A stretch of DNA of 64,000 nucleotides. It comes from Phalacrocorax aristotelis. Taxonomy: Eukaryota > Chordata > Aves > Suliformes > Phalacrocoracidae. The notes under the pieces are model-generated. The model had not been told where the DNA came from. It saw only the letters and a list, made by a program, of their open reading frames with translations, and did not search any database. The DNA lies in the NCBI RefSeq assembly GCF_949628215.1, contig NC_134288.1, positions 12,035,682 to 12,099,681 on the forward strand, given 5' to 3'. Below are positions 24,136 to 35,429 of this stretch, piece by piece. Each line of letters opens with the position of its first letter. Position 1 is the first letter of the stretch. Position numbers and translations under genes: made by a program.

Positions 24136-25062
24136 CTGGCAATCGAGGAAGGCAGGCCTTTGAATCAGCAAAGACTACCAAGGGTCTGAAAGCGGTGGAA
24201 AAACCTGGGCAAGAGCAGCTCTGAACAGCTTTATGCAAAGTCTGAAGAAGGTTTTTCTCTTAGAAACCAGTAGACAATTCATATTCTCAATTCTAACAAG
24301 CACAATGAAGCAACTTCTGCAGGGTACAAACAGAACAAATTAATCGGCATTTTGCACCCTGGAGAACAGCATCTGAACACAAAGGTTAATACTGGTCAGA
24401 GACACGTTTTGACTCTGCATTTATCCCAGTCTAAAGTCAAACCTACTTTCTTTACAGGAGGAGAGGCAATTACACTCTTACATGATGTGAAATGCATATA
24501 CTTATCTCTTTCAGGCAAATGTCACAAAAATAATGACTGATGCCCTCTGAAGCAGACACGCAGCAGCATCTTTGCCAGGAATAAATCTGGGAAGGTACAG
24601 CCTTTCAAAATAAGAAATAGTTACATCGTAACAGAAAGGCGTGGCAAATTAGGTCATGCTGTCTTACACTAAAAATCATGTATTTAATAAATACTTGATC
24701 AGTTCAAACAAGGAAACAAATTAGTTTTCCTCTTCTCTTGACGAAGGGACATAGCAGAGCGAAAGCAAAGTGCAAAAATCCGTTACCCCAACACAGTCCT
24801 GAATATCAGATAAAAAACAGGAACGGGACGCAGCCTGTCCGTGAAGATGACTAAATTAGAGCTTGCCTTTTTAGGGTAACCAAGGGCTGGATCTCAGCAA
24901 AGTCACTACAGATGATTAAAAAGGTGTGGAAGGGTGAAAGTCCAACGGGGGCTAGCCTGGATCAGCGCAAAGGAAGTTTCTTCCCTGTACTTGTGCTATC
25001 CAAATCACTAAAGCTGGCGCCTAGCAGTTAGGGCAGTGTCATCTCCGCTTGCTATGCTGGTC

Positions 25063-26422
25063 TCACTCTGCTGCTACCTGCTCTTCATCAGGTTCTGCTG
25101 CACGCTCAGAGCTTTCAGGTTTTTGCGTTGCAACCTCAGCACTGTCTTCCTCAAGACAAGTGGATGCCATGCTCTGCTCCAGGCTTTCTGGAACTTGTTT
25201 GTTGCCTGTGACTTCTGCTTGCCCTTTTTCACTTGCATTTTCTGCCTTTTCATGCTGTTCTACCCTGTCTACCTCACTTTTGTCTCCCAGAAGAGTGTTG
25301 TTGCAGTGATGCTGATCATTCCTTGCTGTGACGTGATCTCCACTTGACTCCAAGCCATCACTTACTGGAGAAGTCCAGGCAGTCTTGGGGAGCCTGGAAC
25401 CAACCGGGGGTCTCACATCCCCAACATCTGCATCACTGTCGCCCTTCTCACTTGTCACTACCACAGTTGCGTTTTTCTCACTGGCATTTTCCTTTTCAGC
25501 CTCAGTGTTTGCAACAGATGGATTTAACTTGGCGCTAGAGGCCGAAGGCCCCATGTTCAGGTTTATGGCCAAGTTGAATGTTTTGCTTCTTGATGTTCTT
25601 TTATCAACTTTCCTCCGTTTTACAGCTGCATCAGCAGTCTCTGATGCTGTTGAGTCTTTGATGCTTGCATTGTCTTCTTTCAGTGTTTCCTCGTCCTCTT
25701 CTGCTTGTAAGAGTGGAACTGAGGAGGGGATTTCTGTATCAATCGCACATTCTCCCAGATTACGGGAAATGTTTTCAATATCAGTAGGGCTTTTCAACGG
25801 CCCACTAGCGTCTGCCATATTTGCATCCAGTTTTCTCTTCTTGCTCTCCTTGGTGCAATCATTCTCTGATGTACCTTGCACGTCTTCAGTCTCACTGTTT
25901 ATATCCTCCTCCTCCTGCTGGGTAGATGAAGCCTCTTCACCATCCCCTCTCTTCGAAACACATTCACTTAACTTCTCTATTACATCTTCACCATTCACTT
26001 TAGGCTGCAAGTCTACAGCATCTCCAGCTTTCTGTTCTTCCTCTGGAGACTGGTTCTGATCCTTTTCCACAGAATCATCACTTTTTTTATTAGGAGTTTC
26101 CTGTCTGACTTCAGCCTTTCGGTGCAGCTGTGACTTGGCAGAGCATGCTCTGTACTTCAAGAGTTTGTCATGCGGTCCCCATACAAAGCTGCCTTGAGGT
26201 TTGAAGTGTTGCCAAGCATAGTAGACTAGTTCTCTTCTCTTCTGTTTGCTTCTGATGGTGAACAGGAAGTAATCCAAGGCACTTCTCTTGACATTTGGTA
26301 ACGTCTCCTTAACAAGAGTTTCTGTTAGGAAAAACTTTACCAAGTGCACTTGATAGTGTTCATATTCCATCTCCCCCAGGCACTTCAGGATGCGCGTAAT
26401 CCGCAAATTGTTGTGGCTAAAC
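25063..26422 (-). CDS. OGFR: OGFR coding exon 8 (last)
   Basis: 1360 bases: the end of the conserved domain (FSHNNLRITRILKCLGEM, SALDYFLFTI, FVWGPHDKLLKY) and the whole acidic tail, ending EQVAAE-TGA. The + strand frames over it are shadows. Confidence 0.96.
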
Positions 26423-29400
26423 CTGAAATAAACAGATAAGCAAAGTTTTAAAGTAAGTCTTACAAGCTTGAAGTCACAACAAATCCCCAGGGTACCTGCA
26501 AAATGTTTAGTGCATTACTGTCTGTGATCTACAAGACTATTTGACAATGCAGATGGGAGTATAGGTGAGCTTACTTTTAAAGCACTTACTGCTGCTGCTG
26601 CTTTCTGCCTTTAGCAGTACCTTCCTAGCCCCTGTTGGACTGCTTGGATTAATAACCTCAACTGCTGGAAAGGCTCTGGCTTTCTGCATCATGCACCAGT
26701 CGATAACAGCCACAATACTGGGTCAGACATGCAAGTCCCCGCAGCCCAACGCCCTGTCCCTGACAGTGACCCTGCAGGGTAAGCTTGTAGGAAAGCATAG
26801 GACTACAGGCCTGTAAGGATGCTGCCAGAAATTCATGACTTAGGGACTTAAGCTAGGCACAGCTTTTTTTAAATACTTGACAGTCTTCAAGTTGGTTTTT
26901 CTTTTGAGAATATTCCCAGACCTTTTAGAGACCTTGTTAATATCATTGGGGGAACTAGAATATGAAGGGTTGTTACTACCTCCATAATAAAACCTGCAGT
27001 AATATAAAAACATTACCATCAATTTGCAGAGCACTTTTCAACCAAGGACTCAAAGCATTTTACACACATTAAGGCAGCTTTATAATCAATCAGGGAAGCA
27101 TATGGAAAGACTCCTATTTTGTAGTTTAACAAAATACTACAAAGGCAATTTGGCCGCCTGTGAAAATGTTTCAGTGATTCCTGCTTAAAATATGGTTTTA
27201 AACACAAGCTCTGCTAGAGTGAATATTAACATCTCCAAGTCTGTATTTTGTACTTCAGGATATCAACAAGAGGAATGCCTGCTGTTACCAGCTGCACCAG
27301 ATACAAAAGAAAACCAGTCTCAGTTGGTTTCCCTATTATACTTGTCACTTAAAATAACAAGAGAGTGTGATGACCTACAGTCAGAGGCTGAGCCAAGTTA
27401 AAAATACCTTAACTAGCAAACTTGTTTATCAACAAAAGCCTCCATTCCTCAAGGGCTGAGGATTTTCTTGACTTTGATTTTTTTCTACTCAGAGAAGTGC
27501 CTAGTTGTAGTAAATGACCAGCAGTATGACAGACTCACCGATTCAAGTTCTGAAATCGTTCAGCCCAATTCTCTGCTCTCTTAAGTTCTCCAGTTTCCTC
27601 ATTGACCAGCAGGATTCCATAAAATCTCAGCATGAGCTGATAAGCACGTCTAAACCGTTGCATAACTTCATTGGACTTCTTAAATGCCTGAAAACAAGAC
27701 AGACCAATGAGCACAAGGCGCAACTCCCTAATTACCTGCCCCAGTTTAAGTGGCACCTGAATTATAATCAAGGCTTGATTATATCACTAATCATTCCATT
27801 TGCTGGGGTAGCTACTGGCAGACACAAGACAGACAAATGCTTAACAGTGCTTGAGTGAGCTCCATTCACACTAGGGCCCCAAGGAAGCAATGTAAAAAAA
27901 AATCTAGACTTCAAATATAAGGCATTTAGGAAAAATCCTAACATTCTTCAGATCTCAAAAAAAAAAAAAAATCCAAACCCAGAAACCCCCCCAAGACAAA
28001 AGCTTTCAAGACCTGGATTTCTTGACGTGTGAGTGGTCTGGCACGCCAGTTCATCCCACGTTCACGTAAAGGGAATAGCCTGAAGGGAAAAAAATGTTCA
28101 GCCCAGATGAGCAAAGCTGACATCCAACCCAGGGTATCCATTTTGTTAAAACTAAAAAAGATTCCAAAAATTGTGATATCACAGGCATCTCTTGGAGACC
28201 TCACATCCCTATGGACACAGTAGTAGTTTACTACATGACAAATAAATTCCTCCCATAAAATCATTGTCTACACCAATGATAACAACATACTTCGCTTATC
28301 TTGATCTCTCTCGCTTCGCTAATACTTTGGTCTGCAGCACGCTGTAAGACCAAGCGCGACTCAGATCGACTGCCACTGCTGCACTGGAACCCTCTGTCTT
28401 CAGGATTTCCACTGCATTGTTTCCAGAAGAATATAATTCAATAAAAATAAAGTGGACACAGGTTTCGCTCAAGAGTAATTCTGGGCCTTTCAGGAAGCTG
28501 AATTCAGGAACACGGATACAACTGACTCTCAAGAGGCACAACTAAGGAGAGGCACTATATTCATGCAGACAGTTTACCACTGTATGTAAGAATGGTTTTC
28601 TTCCAGAACTTCATAGTTGTCCCACCAAGATTCAAGCAGAGTTTCAATATACAAACCTGAAAAGAAAAGGAAAAAGTCAGGCAAGAAGAAGTGACACAAA
28701 TGAAAATTAAAGTTAGCCAGTCACTACTCAAGGTTTTCTACCACCAAAGGGAGAATTAAGGAACATACAACAGGGACAAGGACATCTTAAAATAAAAATT
28801 CTTGGTGGGTTTTTTGTTGGTTTTAGTTTGGGGTTTTGTTGGTTTTAGTTTGGTGGTGCATTTGGTTTGTTGTTTGTTTTTTTTTTTTAAATAATTGGCC
28901 CACATGGATCAAGCTACTCTTTCACCAATTCAACCAGCTGCAGCAGAGTTGCATCAAACAGTCATCATACAAGGTACTCACCCTGGGGCAAAAAACAAAT
29001 CTCATTTTTATAAAAGCTTAAGTTCCACATCTCTTCTTCCTCATCGTTTTCCGACTCTATCAAACCCTGGAGATGAGAACAAGAAATCAACAAGCAGCAA
29101 CCTTTTAAAAGGCAGATTCACTTCAACACCTCTCTGCCTTCTCTCATGTTTCCTAAACATTTCAAGCTAAATCCTTGAAATGTGTTTTGGGAAGTAACAG
29201 CTCGTTTCTGATGCACCCACATGCACATCATCCCTTCTCCCTCACAAATGAATCCTTTAAAGGTTCTGAGCCTGTCAACGTAAAGACAAAAGGGTGCCCT
29301 GAAACCTAGAGAGTGTTCCTAAACTTATCACGCGATGAGGAAGAGCCACAAAAATATGTGCATCATCATTTAGTCCATACCGGGTAATGATGTCTGTATC

Positions 29401-32400
29401 TCTGCAAGTCTTTTGCTGCATTCCAGTTGCGTCTGCCTGAGAACTAGAGAAAAGAGCCAGATCAGACATCAGGAATAAAGTTGTCTTCTGGGAAGAAAAA
29501 AAGAAAAATCCACTGACTGAGCTGAGCATCTCTCACACATGCTCCCCTCCTGCGCGCTCACTCGGCGCTCCCAGCACCCCAAAAACCAGCCAGTTTGTGA
29601 CTGCAGTCGTTTTTTTTGCATTCATGAAAACCGCTTTGGACTAAAGAGGAAGTTCACACCATCTCCTTTAATGAAAACATTTCTTTTTCCTTCTAGTTTT
29701 ATTAATCAAGGTTGTTATGTTTTATGTATATCTTCATCCCAGCTGGGTTTTCCTATAGAAACTGTCAGAACTAGCTGGAAATCCCAGATAGTAAGAAATA
29801 ATTTTCTTCACTGAAAAGGTTCTAAAACAAGACAAGCCCTCCCTGCCTGTCTCTCTCAGAGTCAGTACATACCCGAGTCAAGACAGAGATCAGACTTCAG
29901 AATTGTAGAATTTAAGATGCAGAAAGAACCCTTAAATTCAAGATTCTCATTCCCTGTAGACATTACTGAAATAACGTTTTCTTCATCTTTGCTTTATGCT
30001 CAAGAGCAGCCTTGCTGATTTAGCATCATGCTGAATTAGGCAGTGCACAATTACAGAGCCACATGGTCACATTACATTTATTTTATTGGACTTCTGTTCC
30101 AATCATCATCTTCATTATTGCTCATCTCTCCAAGTAACTAAACTTTATATCAATCCTACCTGAAAACCCCTCTGAGACAGCGGTGATGAATTTGATCTTT
30201 GCTCCTACAAATAAAAGGCATTTAGCTGAAACAGTCTGAAACCAAACTTCACTAATAAAATTTAAAAAATACACATGAAATGAGACTACCCACAGCAGTG
30301 ACTCACATGATCCCTATTAGTTGCCAAGTGACAGATTTACCTAGTTACAGCTGAATTCACTCGATTTTACTCATAACTCAAACTGCTATAGAGAAAAACC
30401 TGTGGTGCCACATCCACCTGACAGTTAGGTGTCAGCTTCTCCTCGCTACACAGATGCACTAGATTCATTGCAAATGTAGCATTTAGACAGAAATCACAAA
30501 GAACAGCTTCATTTCTTCCTCTGAACTTCATGGAAATTAAAGTTGAAAGTATGACTTGACTTAAAATGCATTTTAACTGTTTTTTTTTTTTTTTTTTACA
30601 GTGGGTTACTTCAATGGTAAGAGATTTTGTTACACTGCACAAGCAACAGAGACAGGTTTGATCTTGCCAAGTGCTGAACCACCTTGTCCCAAACCACGAA
30701 AGCGCTTAAGAGTGTTCTGAGGCAGCACCACCAAAATGAACAAGACTTCTCATGATTAAAAGGAGCCACCCAGTGCGAAGCACAGTGCAGGTAGATCACT
30801 CAACGCCAGCCCACAGCAAGAGCAGGGTCTTTGTGGAACAGAGAGAAGATGTGCAGACTCTTGCAAAATAAGCATTTTAAGAAACTTAGAAGAAAGAAGC
30901 AGCAAATGCTCTCCCAAGTTATTTTGTTTAACTTCATTTTATACTTCCTAACCTCACTTGCCCAGAGAAAAATAAAAAACAAAGCCACTTTTTAGTGAAG
31001 AGTGATTACAGATCACTGGTTCATTAATTATTAAGGCAGAAACTGGATTAGATTTTTTAACACCTCGCTGTAATGAAGTCAACAATCAGCAGGGCTGCTG
31101 AATGGATAATACTTGAAATTTATGAAGCATGCACAGTATTTGGGGGATCAAAGCTTTATCCACAGAGGGAGGTCAACAATGCAGAAGTTTCTAAAATTAC
31201 ATTTTAAATATACATTTACACACCATGAGTCCTCCATACTTTGGTGACAGGGATTAAATAAAGCTCAAATATTTTTTTTTTAATGTAGTAACTTGTGATG
31301 ACCTAAAATAACGCCTTTCTACATCACAACACATTTCCATTTTATACATGCCAACACAGACCAAAATAGGTGGTAGAACTTCCCACAGCCACACGGCCCA
31401 TACGGGATTAGAAATCCAAGCACTGGTGTCCACCCCCGGAATCTACCCAGACTGCAGAAATGCACACAACCATAAAAAGCTTTGCTACACAGCTAACATT
31501 TGGGAAAAAAAAAAACCCACAAGTGGCCCCAAACACAAGATTAAGAAATACTTTCAGCCAGAACGCTTGATATTATTCTTTTGGTCAAGATGTAAGCTGA
31601 GACTGGGATTTAGCACTCAAATTCATTGATGCTTTTCATTATAACTTTTGAACTCCAAGTATGAAATTCTGGTACATGTGGAATTAATGAAAAATTTTTC
31701 CCAATTAGAGAAGGATCAATTTCCAGATATTCTTTACACTTAACGTTCTAAAATAACATCCTTTAACGCAGTCAGGTGGGACAGGCTAACAGTAGACTGG
31801 CTCCAATTCTGAAAAAGAACTGGTTTGCCGAAGAGTAAGTGTAGATACAGAGACAGATGGAACGCAATGGTGCGAGGTGCTATAAGGCTTGTCTAGAAAG
31901 AAGCTAGATCCAGGAGAAAGGTGTTCCGGAGCACACCATTAGAGAGAACAAGATGGGGAAGCAAAAAGAGCAAAACTCAGCCCTCCCTCCAAGCAGGTGT
32001 TGCTCCTCGGTCTCTATAAACTTCTGTTCAAGCCACACAGAAATATAACCTTCCCTTTCCCTCCAGGTTAGAAAGGCAAACTGAAGTGCCTAAGTCAAAC
32101 CTCCTTATTTTTCACAACACCGATAGCGCTCTAAGCGGGTTTCTCCCTCCAAACCTGCAACGCATCGGGCAGAACATGCATCGCTGTGCAAAGCGCGTGA
32201 GGAAAGCAGAGAACACAGATGGCAGAGGATAACACAAACAATATTTGGCTGAAAACTGGAAACCAGCTCCAATCAAAAGGGATGAAAGAACATGCGGATT
32301 GTGAACAAGACACAGTAATGAGAAGGACAACAGAATCCTAGAAGGGTGATCGAAACTCTGTTGATGGAGAGTTCTGAAGGTAGAACTACAGGGCTTGTTA

Positions 32401-35043
32401 CTAAAACACCACTCCGAGCAGTGCAACGTGAACCCATGCGCTACAGCAGACCAAGAGGTCACCTTTTTAAAATGAGCACAAACCCCGAGATTTTCAAGGC
32501 TTGCTCCTAGAAGCAAAACGCACTGAAATGCACAAGAGCTGAGAAGACACATCTGCAGGAATTTCAGACTGCAAAGATGGAGTATTTGCAGAGCCCCAAG
32601 TGAGACACAACGATAAAAGTAGAATTTATGTTGGTTTTAAAAGTGCATAGTGAAAATAATAATAAAAAATCCTCTAACCTCAGTATTGAACACAAGCATT
32701 AGCAGGTCCAGTCATAAAGCATACAATCTTGGCTGAGGGGAGAAGAATGAGAATTAGTGCAAAACAAGCAGAAGTAGGAAATAGTTTTGAAACCTGCTTC
32801 ATGCCTTTGGCAGGTTGTAAAGGCATAAATGGAGAGCAGAAGATTTACTGGGAGTTTTTGTATTCATGCTTATTGCCCTTAAAAATTTTTCAGGCCCTGA
32901 CAGAGATGACTACCCATTCATCGCTGAAGGAAGAATGCCTCTTTAAAGATACAGAACAATATTCCGGAAGCCGTAACTCTCAGGAACAACATCCTCCCTT
33001 GTAAGGCAAAATTTGAAAAGTCCACTCCCTGGAGTGAAAAACGGTCCCTGCTTTTACCATTGTGGCAATCTAGAAGTTGCTTTAAGGAAAAAAAATAATC
33101 TGAAGAACAAATGCACTGAAAAAGAATAATCTGAATGTTTTAAAGACATTAGAACTTGTGAACAAAACGAGAATTCCAGCCACGTTCAAAAGAAAACTGA
33201 CAGCGTGCCCTCAAACTATGCAAATCACTTCAGAGGAAATCCCTGCCTCTTCCTTTAAGTATTGCAACTCTTCCTCCTCAAACACCTGTGACCCTTCACA
33301 GACCTACATGCACAGGTAAGGCCGAACTACAGTCCCTGCAGTGAACTCCATGAAGATGCACAGACATGCATGAGCATTTCCATCCGCTCTATTTAAACGT
33401 TGATTTTGTTTGCAAAGGATAGGGTGTGTGTTTTTGTAGGAAGACATGAGTGTCTGGAATACTACGTTGCATGGATTTATTTTTTTTTAAAGGGAGGTTA
33501 TTTTAATAACAATGCTTAATATTAAACTTTAAATTTTTTATAAACTCCTTTAGAAGTATATTAATTAGAAAGCTTTATCTGCTACTTATATTCTAAGAAT
33601 ATGGATTATGGATGAGTTGCTGAAATGAAACTCAAGTGAAGGGTTAGTTTCTGTTTCCCAGAAAGGGGAGGAGTTACGTTAAAGGACTGTTGTGGGTTTT
33701 GACTGACCCAGGAAAGAGCGAAAAACACAGGTTTGCATTTGCTAAAGCAATGCTGTAGAAGAAATTACTGATGCTCAACGCCAAACTCAGAAACATTGAT
33801 GCTGAAGATAGGAACCTCATAAGACTAACAAGTTCCTTTTATTTCAAATCAACATTATTCTAAGGCACTGGAGGTAAGCGTCCACATTTTGCAGCACTAC
33901 CTCAGCAATTGCAACTGCACACATACCTGCAGTTTTTAAAGCATCAGCGGATCTTTTTTGTTTTCAGAGTTGCTTTGTAATATGTTCCCTAGGAAAAAAA
34001 ACATGTCTAAAAGAAATAAAAACTTGCAGCTAACTTTTGAAAGCAGGTGTTATGCGATGACTTCTTATTGAAGGCATGAAAGAGTACAAAAGGCCACCAT
34101 ACGAAGATGAGGATGCCAGTAAAAAACTTAAAAGCAAGGAGCTGCTGAAGGACATCAGTGTCATAACACCAAGCCCAGTGGCCACCAGAACGTGGCGAAC
34201 CGGCAGGTGCCACACAGAAGATGAACTGGGGGTATTTATGGGGTGAGGTACCCAGACCACAGGGAGGGGTGGGGGGAAAAAAATATTAAAGGCCAGCTCA
34301 CGGCAGTTAAGTAAAGCTTAAGGGGTCATGAAGTCACAGCACACCTCTGCCTTCACCACCTCCAGAGCTCTTTCCTGATCAGGTCATCTCTTCTCTTTGA
34401 GGACTGACTTCAAGATGAGGAGAAAATTATACACTAGCGATTGCTGCCAGGGAAAAAAAACCTTTTGATTTCTCGTAAGTATTTTAAGCTGCTCCAGTTC
34501 CTGACAGTAAATCAGGATGCGAGAGAGCAGGCACCAAACGCCCTGACAGCACAGAGCAGGCGGCCTGGGAAGATCCACGCGTGCAACATCGGTCGCACAA
34601 GGCGAAGTATCCGAGACAATCCCAAGGGCTACAGCAGCTCTCACGGTACCGACCCAGCTATTAAATATCTGAACGGAGAAGAGCTGCAGCGAGCAACAGC
34701 CGGCGCGGGGCAGGGGCCAGGGGCGGCTGCGGGGCTCGGGGCGGGCAGGGGAACGAGCTTCCGCCCCCCTTCCCGCCCCGGAGGGCCTGCTCCGCGCCCC
34801 GCGCCCGCCCCGGGGCACCCCTGCCCCCCCGGCACCCACCTGGGCCTGCCGGGAGCCCCGCGCCCAGCTCGGCACCAGCTCCTCCCCGCCGGCCGCATCC
34901 GCTCCCTCCGGCTCGCCGCCTTCATCGCCGCCGCCATCCTCTTCCTCCTCCTTTTCCTCTTCCCAGGTGGAGTCGTACCTCCAGCAGCTCGCCTCGTCCT
35001 CCGCCTCGCCCTCCTCCGCCCTGCAGCCGAGCCAGGCCGCCAT
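25063..35043 (-). CDS. OGFR: Opioid growth factor receptor
   Basis: OGFR (zeta opioid receptor) binds met-enkephalin at the nuclear envelope and restrains cell proliferation; it is not a seven-helix receptor. Coding exons on the minus strand are 35043-34840, 30204-30160, 29443-29381, 29066-28982, 28656-28578, 28079-28013, 27687-27539 and 26422-25063. They give 2052 bases, 683 residues plus TGA; human is 677. Residues 1-83 are acidic and low complexity with the conserved DSTWEE motif. The OGFr_N domain spans about 84-326, with RRNWNAAKDLQRYRHHYP, NLSFYKNEI, ENHSYIQW-LFPLRE, RFQNLN-RFSHNNLRITRIL, SALDYF and FVWGPHDKL. The tail (about 327-683) is polar, acidic and probably disordered, with basic nuclear-import-like clusters KKRKLD (about 425-430) and KRRKVDKR (about 499-506). 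The human C-terminal 20-residue repeats are absent. Exon 2 (45 bases) is the least certain exon. Confidence 0.96.
26423..27538 (-). other. OGFR: OGFR intron 7
   Basis: A 1.1 kb intron with no other feature recognised apart from a short CTG run near 26588. Confidence 0.7.
27539..27687 (-). CDS. OGFR: OGFR coding exon 7
   Basis: 149 bases encoding AFKKSNEVMQRFRRAYQLML, then RFYGILLVNEETGELKR and AENWAERFQNLN, ending in phase 2 at GTGAG. This is the core of the OGFr_N domain. Confidence 0.96.
27957..27971. repeat. A15 run in OGFR intron 6
   Basis: Fifteen A on the + strand, read as U15 in the OGFR transcript about 40 bases after the weak exon 6 donor. A C7 run (G7 in the transcript) sits between them at 27986-27992. 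Confidence 0.9.
28013..28079 (-). CDS. OGFR: OGFR coding exon 6 (weak donor)
   Basis: 67 bases completing Trp, then LFPLRERGMNWRARPLTRQE and IQ. The only donor that aligns with human OGFR is CAG/GTCTTG, which lacks the usual purine at +3 and G at +5. Confidence 0.9.
28578..28656 (-). CDS. OGFR: OGFR coding exon 5
   Basis: 79 bases encoding GLYIETLLESWWDNYEVLEE then NHSYIQ and two bases of a split Trp codon. GTAAAC donor, TTTCAG acceptor. Confidence 0.94.
28807..28888. repeat. GT-rich low-complexity stretch with a 21-23 base tandem pair
   Basis: Two near-identical units start at 28807 and 28831, each GGG plus T's then GTTGGTTTTAGTTT. A T/G-rich tail and a T12 run (28877-28888) follow. It lies in OGFR intron 4 and reads AC-rich in the transcript. 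Confidence 0.85.
28982..29066 (-). CDS. OGFR: OGFR coding exon 4
   Basis: 85 bases encoding GLIESENDEEEEMWNLSFYK then NEICFLPQ, ending in phase 1 at GTGAG. NLSFYxNEIxFLP matches human OGFR. Confidence 0.94.
29381..29443 (-). CDS. OGFR: OGFR coding exon 3
   Basis: 63 bases encoding FSGRRNWNAAKDLQ then RYRHHYP, the start of the OGFr_N domain. I chose the acceptor TTTTCTCTAG at 29444-29445. The next AG, seven bases further in, would break the frame with exon 2. Confidence 0.92.
30160..30204 (-). CDS. OGFR: OGFR coding exon 2 (45 bases)
   Basis: Encodes EQRSNSSPLSQRGFQ. Strong TTTGTAG acceptor and CAG/GTAGGA donor, and it keeps the frame between exons 1 and 3. It fills the linker equivalent to human PSSFQSRMTG. 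Since 45 bases is a whole number of codons, it could be skipped without a frameshift. Confidence 0.75.
30205..34839 (-). other. OGFR: OGFR intron 1
   Basis: A 4.6 kb intron. It has a T18 run at 30580-30597 (+ strand). The longest open frame (146 codons, 32552-32112 minus) has no recognisable domain. No interspersed repeat was identified. Confidence 0.7.
34840..35043 (-). CDS. OGFR: OGFR coding exon 1
   Basis: 68 codons starting MAAWLGCRAEEGEAEDEASC and including YDSTWEEEKEEEE, with a CAG/GTGGGT donor. The ATG at 35043 has G at +4 but C at -3, so its context is only fair. The frame stays open upstream but without another ATG. Confidence 0.88.
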
Positions 35044-35049
35044 GGGAGC

Positions 35050-35071
35050 GGGGAAGGGGAAGGGGAAAGGG
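35050..35071 (+). other. G-quadruplex motif at the OGFR start
   Basis: Four G-tracts of 4, 4, 4 and 3 bases with loops of 2-3 bases, on the strand opposite the OGFR transcript and seven bases upstream of its ATG. In the mRNA this is a pyrimidine tract. Confidence 0.75.
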
Positions 35072-35429
35072 AAAGCGAAAGGGGCGGCGGGGCCGCGCGC
35101 CCAGCACAAAGCCAGGCCACGTGGGGGCAGGAAGCGCACGCTCGTCCCGCCCCCTTCCTGCGGCGCCGCGCCCCATTGGCCGGCGCGCTCCCGCCCTCCC
35201 CGCGCCAGCCCGCCCCTTTCCGTCTCCCCCTTCCCTCACGCAGCCGGGGCCGCCGCCGGGTCTCCCGGAGTCCTTCCCGCTGCCCTCCTGAGGGGAAAAA
35301 ATAAAAGGAGGAAACGTAATTCTGCTCTTTCCCATCCACCCCGGCGCTGGGTAGGGGTGAGGGGTCCCGAACAGGCTGTGCACCCCTCTCCGCCCCAGGC
35401 CGCGCGAGACAGCGGAGCTGTGGGAGCCT

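Larger units (their letters stand above)
34560..35420. promoter_or_regulatory. OGFR: CpG island and promoter of OGFR
   Basis: Very GC- and CpG-rich compared with its flanks, covering exon 1 and upstream sequence. On the minus strand upstream of the ATG lie a CACGTG E-box (35118-35123), a CCAAT box (35179-35175) and several GC boxes (CCCGCCC on + at about 35140-35220). No TATA box was placed. The transcription start is probably between about 35060 and 35170 (inference). Confidence 0.8.

Noticed and set aside
25385-26059. 224-codon open frame on the + strand
   Set aside because: Exact antisense of the OGFR last exon; the Ser/Leu-rich product mirrors the Glu/Lys-rich tail.
29898-29960. Possible ancient SINE/CR1-like word (GAATTTAAGATGCAGAAAGA)
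   Set aside because: Only loose resemblance to amniote repeat tails. Too diverged to call by eye.
32112-32552. 146-codon minus-strand open frame in OGFR intron 1
   Set aside because: Cys/Ser/Phe-rich with no domain, and splicing it in would break the exon 1-2 join.
34441-35304. 287-codon open frame on the + strand over OGFR exon 1
   Set aside because: Antisense shadow in a CpG island. Composition is Pro/Ala/Arg-rich with no domain.
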